Assembly: GCA_021372515.1 (NCBI GenBank)
Contig: JAJFUG010000197.1
Span: 1 to 41,762 of the forward strand
Reading direction: 5' to 3'
Length of the DNA: 41,762 nt
Source of the DNA: a bacterium
GTDB lineage: Bacteria > Gemmatimonadota > Glassbacteria > GWA2-58-10
The notes under the pieces were generated by a model. It did no database searches, was not told the DNA's origin, and saw only the letters and a program-made list of their open reading frames with translations. This document shows positions 7,287 through 14,112 of the stretch, piece by piece; the first letter of the stretch is position 1; each line of letters opens with the position of its first letter. The position numbers and the translations under genes are program-made.

Positions 7287-8837
7287 ATGGGAAACCAGCA
7301 AGGACCCAAAAGCATCAAGCGTGACATCATTATTTCCGTGGGTCTGAAACAGACCCGCGCCGCTATCCTCGAGGACGGCCGTCTGGCCGAACTGCTGATC
7401 GACAGCGACAGCGACAAGCGCATGGTGGGCGACATCTACAACGCCATCGTGCGCAAGGTGCTGCCCGGCATGCAGGCCGCGTTCGTCGACATCGGCCTGC
7501 CCAAGCAGGCTTTCCTGCACGTCAGCGATATCGGCGATGACCTGTTCGAGTACGAGCTGGACGAGGACGAGCCGGAGGAGGAGCGCGGCGGACGCCGTCG
7601 CAAGAAAATCCAGGCCATCCAGGACCAGTTGAAAGAGGGTCAGCAGATCCTGGTCCAGGTGACCAAGGAGCCGATCGGCACCAAGGGCCCCCGGGTGACC
7701 ACCGAGGTCTCGATCCCGGGACGGCTTCTGGTCTACGCGCCGTTCGAGAGCCGCCTGGGCATCTCGCGCAAGATCGACAACCAGGCCGAGCGCAATCGGA
7801 TCAAGGACCTGGTGCGCAAGATCATCACCAAGCGCGAGGGCGTAATTGTGCGCACCGCGGCCGAGGACACGCGCGAGGAGGATTTCCGCAACGAGTACGA
7901 GCAGCTCAAGAGCCTCTGGCGCAAGGTGCGCCGTCAGGCCAGCCAGAGCGAGGCCCCGGCCCTGGTCTACCGCGAGACCAAGCTTATCAGCGGCCTGCTG
8001 CGCGACATTTTCAACGAGCGCGTGGACTCTCTGGTGATCGACGACAAGGAGGAGTTCAAGCAGGTCAAGAGCTACCTCAAGATCATCGCCCCGGGGCTCA
8101 CCGACCGTATCCAGCTTTACACCAGCGCGGTGCCTCTCTTTACGCACTCGAACCTGGATGACGAGGTGCGGAAAATATTCAACCGGCGGGTCTGGCTGAA
8201 AAAGGGCGGCTACATCGTGATCGAGCAGACCGAGGCCCTGGTCTCAATCGATGTCAACACCGGGCGCTACACCGGGGAGAAGGACCAGGAGGAGACCATC
8301 CTGCGGACCAACATCGAGGCGGCCCGCGAGATCGCGCGCCAGGTGCGCCTGCGCGACCTGGGCGGGATCATTGTCTGCGACTTCATCGACATGGAGAGCA
8401 AGACCAACCGTCAGGCCGTACTGGATGAGCTGCGGCGCTGGCTGAAGTACGACCGGGCCAAGACCAAGGCTTTCGATGTCAGCCAGTTGGGCCTGATCGA
8501 GATGAGCCGTCAGCGGGTGCGCTCCAGCCTCTATCATAGCCTGAGCGAGCCCTGCCCGACCTGTGAGGGCCGCGGACGGATATTCACCCCGGAGGTGATC
8601 GCCACCGAGATCGAGCGCGTGGTGCGCAAGGTGAGCGCCGAGGGGGGCGAGAAACAGTTGCTGGTGCGGATTCACCCGGTGGTGGCCCTGCATCTGATGG
8701 AAAAGGAGCAGGAGGTGATGCACCTGCTGGAGCAGCAGACCGGCATAGAGCTCAAGCTGCGGGATGACCCGATGATGCAGATGGATGCCATCTCGGTTTA
8801 CTCGCTGCCTTCTCAAAAACAGATCAATGTCAACTGA
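7287..8837 (+). CDS. rng: Ribonuclease G/E family endoribonuclease
   Basis: This single-strand-specific endoribonuclease is 516 residues long and is expected to act in 5S/16S rRNA maturation and mRNA decay. Its length matches RNase G and the catalytic half of RNase E; the long RNase E tail is absent. An S1-type RNA-binding domain covers roughly residues 30-130 (AAFVDIGLPKQAFLHVSDI) and carries an acidic insert. The metal-binding Asp residues are Asp322 in SIDVNTGRYTG and Asp365 in CDFIDMES. The zinc-link cysteines are Cys423 and Cys426 in CPTCEGRG. The spacings between them (43 and 101) equal those of E. coli RNase E Asp303, Asp346 and Cys404. The open frame extends upstream to 7173, but family similarity begins at MGNQQGPKSIKRDIIISVG, so ATG 7287 (AGG about 9 bases before) is chosen. 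Confidence 0.95.
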   Translation: MGNQQGPKSIKRDIIISVGLKQTRAAILEDGRLAELLIDSDSDKRMVGDIYNAIVRKVLPGMQAAFVDIGLPKQAFLHVSDIGDDLFEYELDEDEPEEERGGRRRKKIQAIQDQLKEGQQILVQVTKEPIGTKGPRVTTEVSIPGRLLVYAPFESRLGISRKIDNQAERNRIKDLVRKIITKREGVIVRTAAEDTREEDFRNEYEQLKSLWRKVRRQASQSEAPALVYRETKLISGLLRDIFNERVDSLVIDDKEEFKQVKSYLKIIAPGLTDRIQLYTSAVPLFTHSNLDDEVRKIFNRRVWLKKGGYIVIEQTEALVSIDVNTGRYTGEKDQEETILRTNIEAAREIARQVRLRDLGGIIVCDFIDMESKTNRQAVLDELRRWLKYDRAKTKAFDVSQLGLIEMSRQRVRSSLYHSLSEPCPTCEGRGRIFTPEVIATEIERVVRKVSAEGGEKQLLVRIHPVVALHLMEKEQEVMHLLEQQTGIELKLRDDPMMQMDAISVYSLPSQKQINVN

Positions 8838-8847
8838 GAAAATTATG

Positions 8848-8876
8848 TTGACAGGTCTCGGAAGGGCCTTTATTTT
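8848..8876 (+). promoter_or_regulatory. Sigma-70-type promoter for rplU-rpmA
   Basis: A consensus -35 TTGACA (8848-8853), a 17-base spacer and TATTTT (8871-8876) follow directly after the rng stop. The leader to the L21 start would be about 60 bases. Confidence 0.6.
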
Positions 8877-8941
8877 TAATTTTTATGAAAATAACAGGTC
8901 CCCGGAATACTGAAACGCGGGTAAAAGGAGCCCTTTTCTCG

Positions 8942-9397
8942 ATGTACGCGATAGCCAAAAGTGGTGGCAAACAGTTTAAAATCGAGCAGAATTCGAAGGT
9001 CAGGGTGCCGACCCTGAAAGCCGCGGTCGGCGATACAGTGCGCCTGGACTCGATCCTGCTGCTCAGCCACGGCGACACTGTCGCCGTGGGCGCTCCGTTT
9101 GTCGAGGGCGCTTACGCCGAGGCGCATGTGGTGCGTCACGGCCGTGCGGCGAAAATCCGTATCATCAAGTACAAGCGCCGCAAGAATTACCGTCGCACCA
9201 TCGGTCACCGTCAGGGTTACACCGAGCTGCTGATCGATGCAATCATGGAGCAGGGTGCTGCCGCCGCGGTCGAGGAGCCGAAGGAGGCCCAGTCGGCTGA
9301 GGTCGAAACGGCCGAAGCTGGCGAGGCCAAGCCCCGCCGCAGCCGTCGCAAGAGCGCCGAGGCGTCCGAGGGCGAAACCCCCGCTCCGGCCGAGTGA
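8942..9397 (+). CDS. rplU: 50S ribosomal protein L21 with acidic/basic C-terminal extension
   Basis: Residues 1-103 are a standard L21, which binds 23S rRNA in the large subunit (MYAIAKSGGKQFKI at the start, KIRIIKYKRRKNYRRTIGHRQ, YTELLIDAI near the end). The protein runs on for about 48 more residues rich in Ala, Glu and Lys/Arg (EEPKEAQSAEVETAEAGEA, PRRSRRKSAEASEGE). Such tails occur on L21 in several phyla and are likely disordered. The frame is open upstream to 8885, but L21 similarity starts exactly at ATG 8942, with AGGAG at 8926-8930. rpmA follows after 47 bases, the usual L21-L27 pair. Confidence 0.96.
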   Translation: MYAIAKSGGKQFKIEQNSKVRVPTLKAAVGDTVRLDSILLLSHGDTVAVGAPFVEGAYAEAHVVRHGRAAKIRIIKYKRRKNYRRTIGHRQGYTELLIDAIMEQGAAAAVEEPKEAQSAEVETAEAGEAKPRRSRRKSAEASEGETPAPAE

Positions 9398-9444
9398 ATC
9401 ACAGGCCCTTCCGACTGAAACCGAATTGACGCAAGGAGTCACAG

Positions 9445-9708
9445 ATGGCGCATAAAAAGGGCGTGGGGAGCTCCCGGAACGGGCGCGACAGCCAGAGCAA
9501 ACGCCTGGGTGTGAAAGCTTACGGCGGCGAGAAAGTCAGCGCCGGCACGATCATCATCCGTCAGCGCGGCACCAGGATCCATCCAGGCCTGAACGTCGGC
9601 CTGGGGCGTGACCACACGATTTTCGCCTTGGTGGACGGTGTGGTGACATTCGAGCACAAGACCCGGGACAAGAAAAAGGTCTCGGTTTATCCGCCGGCCG
9701 AAAACTGA
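9445..9708 (+). CDS. rpmA: 50S ribosomal protein L27
   Basis: This 87-residue L27 has normal length. It begins [20 protein letters not shown], the flexible N-terminus that reaches toward the peptidyl-transferase centre, and continues with [20 protein letters not shown] and [14 protein letters not shown]. No Firmicutes-type cleavable N-terminal extension is present. AAGGAG sits just upstream of the ATG. It is the last gene of the rplU-rpmA unit and is followed at once by a strong terminator. Confidence 0.97.
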   Translation: MAHKKGVGSSRNGRDSQSKRLGVKAYGGEKVSAGTIIIRQRGTRIHPGLNVGLGRDHTIFALVDGVVTFEHKTRDKKKVSVYPPAEN

Positions 9709-9736
9709 GCGGAGTTTCATGAGAGCGAGTATAAGA

Positions 9737-9770
9737 GGGGCTGTCCGAAAGGGCGGCCCCTTTTTGTTTT
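9737..9770 (+). terminator. Rho-independent terminator after rpmA
   Basis: GGGGCTGTCC, GAAA tetraloop and GGGCGGCCCC form a 10-bp stem with two G-U pairs (9737-9760), followed by TTTTTGTTTT. Confidence 0.92.
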
Positions 9771-9845
9771 GTGCGGCAGAATATGTCGGGCGAGAGGCGG
9801 GGCCGTGCGTTTAATCTCCAATCTTCTGCTGTCTACGGCATTTGC

Positions 9846-9872
9846 AGGGGCGCGGTCGGCCGTGCCCTTTTT
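9846..9872. repeat. Dispersed palindromic repeat, copy E (degenerate)
   Basis: AGGGGCGCGGTCGGCCGTGC followed by CCTTTTT is an imperfect inverted repeat sharing the AGGGGCG start of the family. The T run could let it work as a weak terminator. Confidence 0.45.
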
Positions 9873-9952
9873 CATGTATTAAACCCCCCGCAATCCCCCT
9901 TTTCCAAAGCAGGGGGAGGTGTTAGCCCGGGCTTTTGTTTCCCCTTAGCAGG

Positions 9953-10445
9953 GGGTAGGGGCAGTAATGTCCGGTTAGGAAGTTGCAGGGAGGAGCGAAA
10001 AAAGATAGGCGGGCACGGCAAGCCGCGCCCCTGCGGGGGAAATGCGGCCGTTTACGGCACAGCGCGTATCCAGGTCTGCGGCGGCCTGACTGCCTTCGGG
10101 AATAGCTTCTGTTTCCGGGCCTTGTTCCCAGGCGGCCCGCAGGACCGTCCGGGGCCGTACTGTCCGAGCCGCGTACGAGAAGCGGAGTATACTCCCCGTG
10201 CACAGCGGAGGCAGATAAAGCCCCCGAAGCCGGGCGGGCAATCAGCGTCAGCGTCACCCCGCAACACTGGCAGCGTGCAGAGGGGCGCCGCGCACAGCGC
10301 GGGCAGAAGAAAAGCCATGGCTAATGCGAGTTTACGGCCCCGAAGCGTCTTTTGGTCCTTTTCCACAAGCCGGAAAAGGACAAGAAAGTAGTTGCCTGTC
10401 GATTCCGCGATGCATTTTCCTAACCGGACATTACTGGGGTAGGGG
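9953..10445. mobile_element. MITE-like non-autonomous transposable element with 9-bp target duplication
   Basis: The ends are perfect 20-bp inverted repeats: CAGTAATGTCCGGTTAGGAA at 9962-9981 and its exact complement at 10417-10436. Directly outside both ends lies the same 9-bp sequence GGGTAGGGG (9953-9961 and 10437-10445), the expected target-site duplication. The 475-bp body encodes no transposase. It contains a member of the dispersed palindrome family (10008-10034) and a perfect 10-bp hairpin, GTCCTTTTCC/GGAAAAGGAC (10355-10381). Duplications of 9 bp are made by several DDE transposase families, including IS4 relatives; the parent family is not identified here. The inserted state looks recent, since both repeats and the duplication are perfect. 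Confidence 0.85.
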
Positions 10446-10678
10446 GGGATTTATCCAAGAAAAATTCAAATTCATCATTGTAACGGCGATTGGCCACCCA
10501 AGCGTCAGTGTGTGTAAAACTGGCACGGTGCAACGTCCCCCGACGTCAAAACGGCCCAGCCGATTACCTGCTCATCGCCGGAATGTCCCTCGCGGCAAAT
10601 CCTCCGGATTCCATTTCCCCGAATTGTGTTAGAAAAGTGTACTTTGTAGAATCTTTGCTCCAGACAGCCACGTATCCG

Positions 10679-10707
10679 TTGACAGGGACGCGTCGCCCGT
10701 TTAAAAT
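10679..10707 (+). promoter_or_regulatory. Sigma-70-type promoter for folB-folK-panC
   Basis: A consensus -35 TTGACA (10679-10684), a 17-base spacer and TAAAAT (10702-10707, five of six matches) make this the best housekeeping promoter in the window. The leader is about 55 bases. Confidence 0.72.
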
Positions 10708-10767
10708 ATACATAGGTATAAAGCATTCAGTATAATTAACTTTCCAGTCAGCCGGAGGGCGACTCCC

Positions 10768-11148
10768 ATGGACCGTCTGACCCTGCGCGGCATGCAGTTC
10801 TACTCCCATTCCGGCATCCACTCCTTCGAGCGGGATGTCGGCCAGTTGTTCGAGATCGACCTCGATTGCTGGCTCGACCTGACCCAGGCCTCCTGGTCCG
10901 ACCGTCTGGCCGACACGGTCAACTACCCGCTGCTGTTCTCCATGGTGAAAGAAATAATGGAGAAAAGCAGTTTCAACCTGATGGAGCGTCTGGCCGGAGA
11001 GATCGCCCGCCGCACGCTGGAGGAGTTCCCGGTCAACCGGGTCACCGTGCGCTGCCGCAAGCCGCGCGTGCCGGTCAAGGGGTTCATCCAGTGCGCCGAG
11101 GTGGAGCTGACCCGCAGCTCGCGTCCGGTCGAGGGGGCCACGGAGTAG
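10768..11148 (+). CDS. folB: Dihydroneopterin aldolase
   Basis: FolB cleaves 7,8-dihydroneopterin to 6-hydroxymethyl-7,8-dihydropterin and glycolaldehyde in folate synthesis. The 126-residue length is normal. Family features: LRGMQFYSHSGIHSFERDVGQ at the start with the active-site Glu region, DTVNYPLLFSMVKE in the middle, SFNLMERLAGEIA, and VRCRKPRVPVKGF carrying a conserved Lys-Pro before the last strand. ATG 10768 has GGAGGG seven bases upstream. The folK start follows 11 bases after the folB stop, so the two successive pathway steps are probably co-translated. Confidence 0.93.
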   Translation: MDRLTLRGMQFYSHSGIHSFERDVGQLFEIDLDCWLDLTQASWSDRLADTVNYPLLFSMVKEIMEKSSFNLMERLAGEIARRTLEEFPVNRVTVRCRKPRVPVKGFIQCAEVELTRSSRPVEGATE

Positions 11149-11159
11149 GGGAGTGGTCA

Positions 11160-11618
11160 GTGTCCGAGGAGTGCGTGTTTGTCAGCCTGGGCTCGAACCT
11201 GGGTGACAGTTGGGGCTATATCCGCCGCGCCACGGCGCTGGTGGCGGCAATGCCCGGGGTGAGACTGACCGGCCGCTCGCCGCTTCGACGCACGAAGCCG
11301 GTGGGCCTGACCACCCAGCCCGATTTTGTCAACCGGGTGCTGCGGCTGAGCTGTGAGACCGGGCCGGAGCGGCTTTTGAGCGGCCTTCTGGCCGTGGAGT
11401 TGCGGCTCGGCCGGCAGCGGCGCGTGCGCTGGGGCCCGCGCACGATCGACCTGGACATTTTGTTCTACGGTGACCTGGTCCGGAGCGGGGAAACGTTGAC
11501 CCTGCCGCACCCGGAGGTCTGGAACCGTCCGTTTTTCCTGGAGCTTATTTCCACACTCGACCCACAGTTCCTGCGCCGCTGGCCGCAATACAGGCCGCAG
11601 GCGGGACAGAGGCAGTGA
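11160..11618 (+). CDS. folK: 2-amino-4-hydroxy-6-hydroxymethyldihydropteridine pyrophosphokinase
   Basis: FolK transfers pyrophosphate from ATP to the FolB product, preparing the pterin for joining to p-aminobenzoate. The 152-residue protein has VFVSLGSNLGDSWGYIRRA at the start, a central YRRxxP-like region (RTKPVGLTTQPDFVNRV) and the catalytic metal site RWGPRTIDLDILFYGD, with two Asp residues that bind magnesium. HPEVWNRPFFLELI closes the domain. The start is inferred as GTG 11160, because family similarity begins at once and GGGGAG overlaps the folB stop just upstream; the frame is open further upstream only as a shadow of folB. panC begins four bases after the stop. Confidence 0.93.
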   Translation: MSEECVFVSLGSNLGDSWGYIRRATALVAAMPGVRLTGRSPLRRTKPVGLTTQPDFVNRVLRLSCETGPERLLSGLLAVELRLGRQRRVRWGPRTIDLDILFYGDLVRSGETLTLPHPEVWNRPFFLELISTLDPQFLRRWPQYRPQAGQRQ

Positions 11619-11622
11619 GGGC

Positions 11623-12486
11623 ATGATTACAGTCGACACCAAACAGAAGGTCCGTCAGGCTGTGGCCGCGGCCCGCAGCCGCGGGCTGGGCGTGGGCCTG
11701 GTCCCCACCATGGGCTACCTGCACGCGGGCCACCTGAGCCTCATTCGCCTGAGCCGTGAGCTGGCCGGGTTCACCGTGGTGAGCCTGTTTGTCAACCCGA
11801 CCCAGTTCGGTCCGGGCGAGGATTTCGAGCGCTACCCGCGCGACCTGGAGCGCGACACCGCACTGGCAGGGAGCGCCGGGGCCGACCTGTTGTTCGCCCC
11901 GCCGGTGGGCGAGATGTACGCCCCGGACGCCTCGACCTATGTGAACGAGGAGTCGGTCAGCGCCGGGCTGTGCGGGGCCAGCCGACCGGGCCATTTCCGG
12001 GGCGTCGCTACAGTAGTCGCCAAGCTTTTCGGTATCGTGGACCCGGACGTGGCCGTGTTCGGCCGCAAGGACTTGCAGCAGCTCACCGTGCTGCGCCGCA
12101 TGGCGCGCGACCTGGACATGCGGGTGAGGATCGTGGGAGCGCCCATAGTGCGGGAGGCGGACGGGCTGGCGCTCAGCTCGCGCAATGTCTTCCTGGCCCC
12201 TGAGGAGCGCGCCCGTGCGCCGCACCTCCAGCGCGGCCTGGCCGCCCTGGCCGGGCGGGTCCGTCAGGCCAGGGCCGGCGACGACCTGGAGCCCCTGCTG
12301 GCCGGGGCCCGCAGCGGGATCGAGGCCGCCACCGGCGGGCGGATCGACTACCTGACCGCCGTGGACAGCGCGATGCAGAAAGTGAGCCGGGCCGGCGACT
12401 GCCGCTACATCGCCGCGGCCCTGTTCCTCGGGCGCACCCGCCTGATCGACAATGTCGCCTTGCGGCCGGATGAGGAAACAGAATGA
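11623..12486 (+). CDS. panC: Pantothenate synthetase (pantoate-beta-alanine ligase)
   Basis: PanC joins pantoate and beta-alanine with ATP to make pantothenate, the coenzyme A precursor. The length of 287 residues is typical. Visible motifs: the nucleotide-binding LVPTMGYLHAGHLSLIRLSR with HxGH, SLFVNPTQFGPGEDFERYPR, the pantoate-binding region LCGASRPGHFRGVATVVAKL, FGRKDLQQLTVLRRMARDL, and the KMSKS-like loop READGLALSSRNVFL. It is the third gene of the folB-folK-panC unit. panB and panD are not in the window. After the stop are two small hairpins (around 12493-12508 and 12530-12548), neither with a proper T run. Confidence 0.95.
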   Translation: MITVDTKQKVRQAVAAARSRGLGVGLVPTMGYLHAGHLSLIRLSRELAGFTVVSLFVNPTQFGPGEDFERYPRDLERDTALAGSAGADLLFAPPVGEMYAPDASTYVNEESVSAGLCGASRPGHFRGVATVVAKLFGIVDPDVAVFGRKDLQQLTVLRRMARDLDMRVRIVGAPIVREADGLALSSRNVFLAPEERARAPHLQRGLAALAGRVRQARAGDDLEPLLAGARSGIEAATGGRIDYLTAVDSAMQKVSRAGDCRYIAAALFLGRTRLIDNVALRPDEETE

Positions 12487-12563
12487 CAACATTCCGGCTG
12501 TTGCCGGTGTAACAAAAAAAGAAGACAATCCGGGGCGTCAGGCCCCGGTCAAAGGAGAGCCCG

Positions 12564-14006
12564 GTGAGCGAAAAGGATAAACCCCAGTTCAGCCGCAACC
12601 TGGAGATCGACACCTCGCCGCTTGAGCGTCGCACCCAGCCGCGCTCCGCGGATTCCCCGCTTTCCGGCCAGGCGCTGACCGCTGAGGAGAAAAGCCTCTA
12701 TTTCAAGGTCGAGGGGGAAAAGGTCCTCCAGATGCTGGCCCTGGAGATGTCCCGTCCGGAGCCCGACCCGGCCGCGATAATCCTGCTCCGGGACCTCAAC
12801 CGCACCTGGCGCACCCTCTGGCGCGGGGATGACAGTTTCCCGGTGGGGCCGTTCAGCGAGATGTTCGAGCTGGCCTTTTCCATCCTGTCCTCCCTGGCCC
12901 TGCTCGGCCGCAAGGTCTCGCTCGAGGAGCGGATGCTGCTGGATGACCTCAGCCAGGAGATGTCGCGCCTGGTCTCGGGTACGGCCAGTATCGCCTGCCT
13001 GGAGGCTTGCCGCCGGCTGATCGAAAAAGTCGCCCCGCTGGCCGACAGGCTGAAAGAGGAGTCGATGGGCTGGAGCGAGAAAGCTCCCCGTGCGCAGACT
13101 ATGGACAGAACGGAGACGCCCGGGCGTGGCGCTCCGGCGAGGCAGGATACCTCCGCGGACGGGGCCAGGGCCGATATTACCAGCTCGGTGGATGAGTGGT
13201 TCGACCAGGTGACTCGCCTGATGGTCCAGCCCCTGGCCGGAGGCGGCGCCGAACCGGCCGGAAAGGCGCGCCCGGACAGCCCGGTCCACCGCCCGGCGGC
13301 GCGCAAGCCCGAGGAAAATCCGTTCCGGAACGCCCAGATCGGGCTTTTCGCAGGCGAAAAAAATACCGCTCCGGCGGCGGAAAAATTCCCCCTCCCGAAA
13401 GTTTCTCCAGCCGCACAGCCGTCAGCGCCGAAAGCTGCGGCTCCCAGGGCCGAGGCCAGACGTCCAGCCGAAGCACTCCCGGTCCGTCCCGCGCCGACCG
13501 CAGCCGCGCACCCTGCCGCGACAGACAGGCCGAAAGTGATAATCGGTCCCGAGACGGTGAACCCAGGCGCATCCAAGACGCCTGTGCCGGCCCCCAAGCC
13601 CGTGAAACCCGCCCCGGCGCCGGAGAAAAGCCTCCGGACGGAGACAGCGCTCCCGGAGCCGGAGCTGAACGAAATTCCAGTCGCGGAGTGGTTGCCCGAG
13701 CCGCCCGCCGAGGTGCTCAACTATTTCCGCGAGCTGTCCGACATCACCCTCGAGGTGCTGAGCCACAACCTTACCGAGCTGTCGGGCCCCACGGGACGGC
13801 GCGAGGTGCGACTGGCGGTCACCTACCTGGATGACCTGCTGGCCACGGCGCGGGATTTCGGCCTGGAATCGAGGTTGCCGTCCGCCGAGGGTCTGCGCGA
13901 GAGCCTGGCCGGGTTTGTCGCCGGGCCGCAGTCGGGCCGTAGCGCCGACTCGTTGCGCCGGCGGGCGGCCGAGTTCGGCGAGAAACTGCGCAGCAGCCTG
14001 AACTGA
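12564..14006 (+). CDS. Two-domain helical protein with Pro/Ala-rich linker, function unknown
   Basis: This 480-residue protein starts at GTG 12564, preceded by AAAGGAG. Residues about 35-170 form a helical domain (LTAEEKSLYFKVEGEKVLQM, LLRDLNRTWRTLWRG, FELAFSILSSLALLGRKVSL). Residues 171-370 are a low-complexity linker rich in Pro, Ala, Lys and Arg. Residues about 371-480 form a second helical domain (VLNYFRELSDITLEVLSHNL, REVRLAVTYLDDLLATARDF). Both helical parts recall histidine phosphotransfer (HPt) domains, where a similar helix carries a phospho-accepting His, but no HxxKG-type site is present here. No signal peptide or membrane segment is visible. A perfect hairpin CCGGGGC-GTCAG-GCCCCGG (12530-12548) ends just before the ribosome-binding site. 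No function is assigned. Confidence 0.6.
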   Translation: MSEKDKPQFSRNLEIDTSPLERRTQPRSADSPLSGQALTAEEKSLYFKVEGEKVLQMLALEMSRPEPDPAAIILLRDLNRTWRTLWRGDDSFPVGPFSEMFELAFSILSSLALLGRKVSLEERMLLDDLSQEMSRLVSGTASIACLEACRRLIEKVAPLADRLKEESMGWSEKAPRAQTMDRTETPGRGAPARQDTSADGARADITSSVDEWFDQVTRLMVQPLAGGGAEPAGKARPDSPVHRPAARKPEENPFRNAQIGLFAGEKNTAPAAEKFPLPKVSPAAQPSAPKAAAPRAEARRPAEALPVRPAPTAAAHPAATDRPKVIIGPETVNPGASKTPVPAPKPVKPAPAPEKSLRTETALPEPELNEIPVAEWLPEPPAEVLNYFRELSDITLEVLSHNLTELSGPTGRREVRLAVTYLDDLLATARDFGLESRLPSAEGLRESLAGFVAGPQSGRSADSLRRRAAEFGEKLRSSLN

Positions 14007-14112
14007 CGCGAGCGGTGAAGGGCCTGATTCTTGCAGCAGCCGGGGCGTGGCGATCCCCGGGGTCCGCTGGACCCTGTTTTGCTCGACCTCAGCGCGGCTC
14101 AGACCCGTCCGG

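Larger units (their letters stand above)
9771..10678. other. Gene-free stretch with repeats and an inserted 475-bp element
   Basis: No credible gene is seen between rpmA and the folB promoter. Apparent frames on both strands are short, overlap one another and lack family features. The stretch holds GC-rich repeats (around 9846-9872; AATCCCCCTTTTCC... near 9891) and the inverted-repeat element at 9962-10436. To its right lies a degenerate copy of the palindrome motif (GGCACGGTGCAACG, around 10522). Confidence 0.6.

Noticed and set aside
5529-8147. Very long open frame on the - strand (872 codons), and similar long - strand frames at 2310-3902, 14788-16266 and 25049-27175
   Set aside because: They lie opposite well-supported genes. 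Long antisense frames are expected from GC-rich codon use, and the translations are Gln/His/Arg/Ala-rich without family features.
10052-10366. 104-codon - strand frame inside the 475-bp element with a signal-peptide-like start
   Set aside because: It lies wholly within a non-autonomous element, overlaps other frames, and looks like no transposase. It could be revisited if the frame is conserved in other copies.
9771-10391. 206-codon + strand frame after rpmA
   Set aside because: It runs across a terminator edge, repeats and one end of the inserted element, and the translation has no recognisable fold or family.
10521-10535. TGGCACGGTGCAACG as a sigma-54 promoter
   Set aside because: It has the -24 half, but the -12 TTGC is absent at the required spacing. 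It is better explained as a decayed copy of the palindrome family; folB already has a strong TTGACA/TAAAAT promoter.
12493-12548. Hairpins after panC as a terminator
   Set aside because: CCGGC-TGTT-GCCGG and CCGGGGC-GTCAG-GCCCCGG are good stems, but neither is followed by a T run, and the next gene's ribosome-binding site comes directly after.
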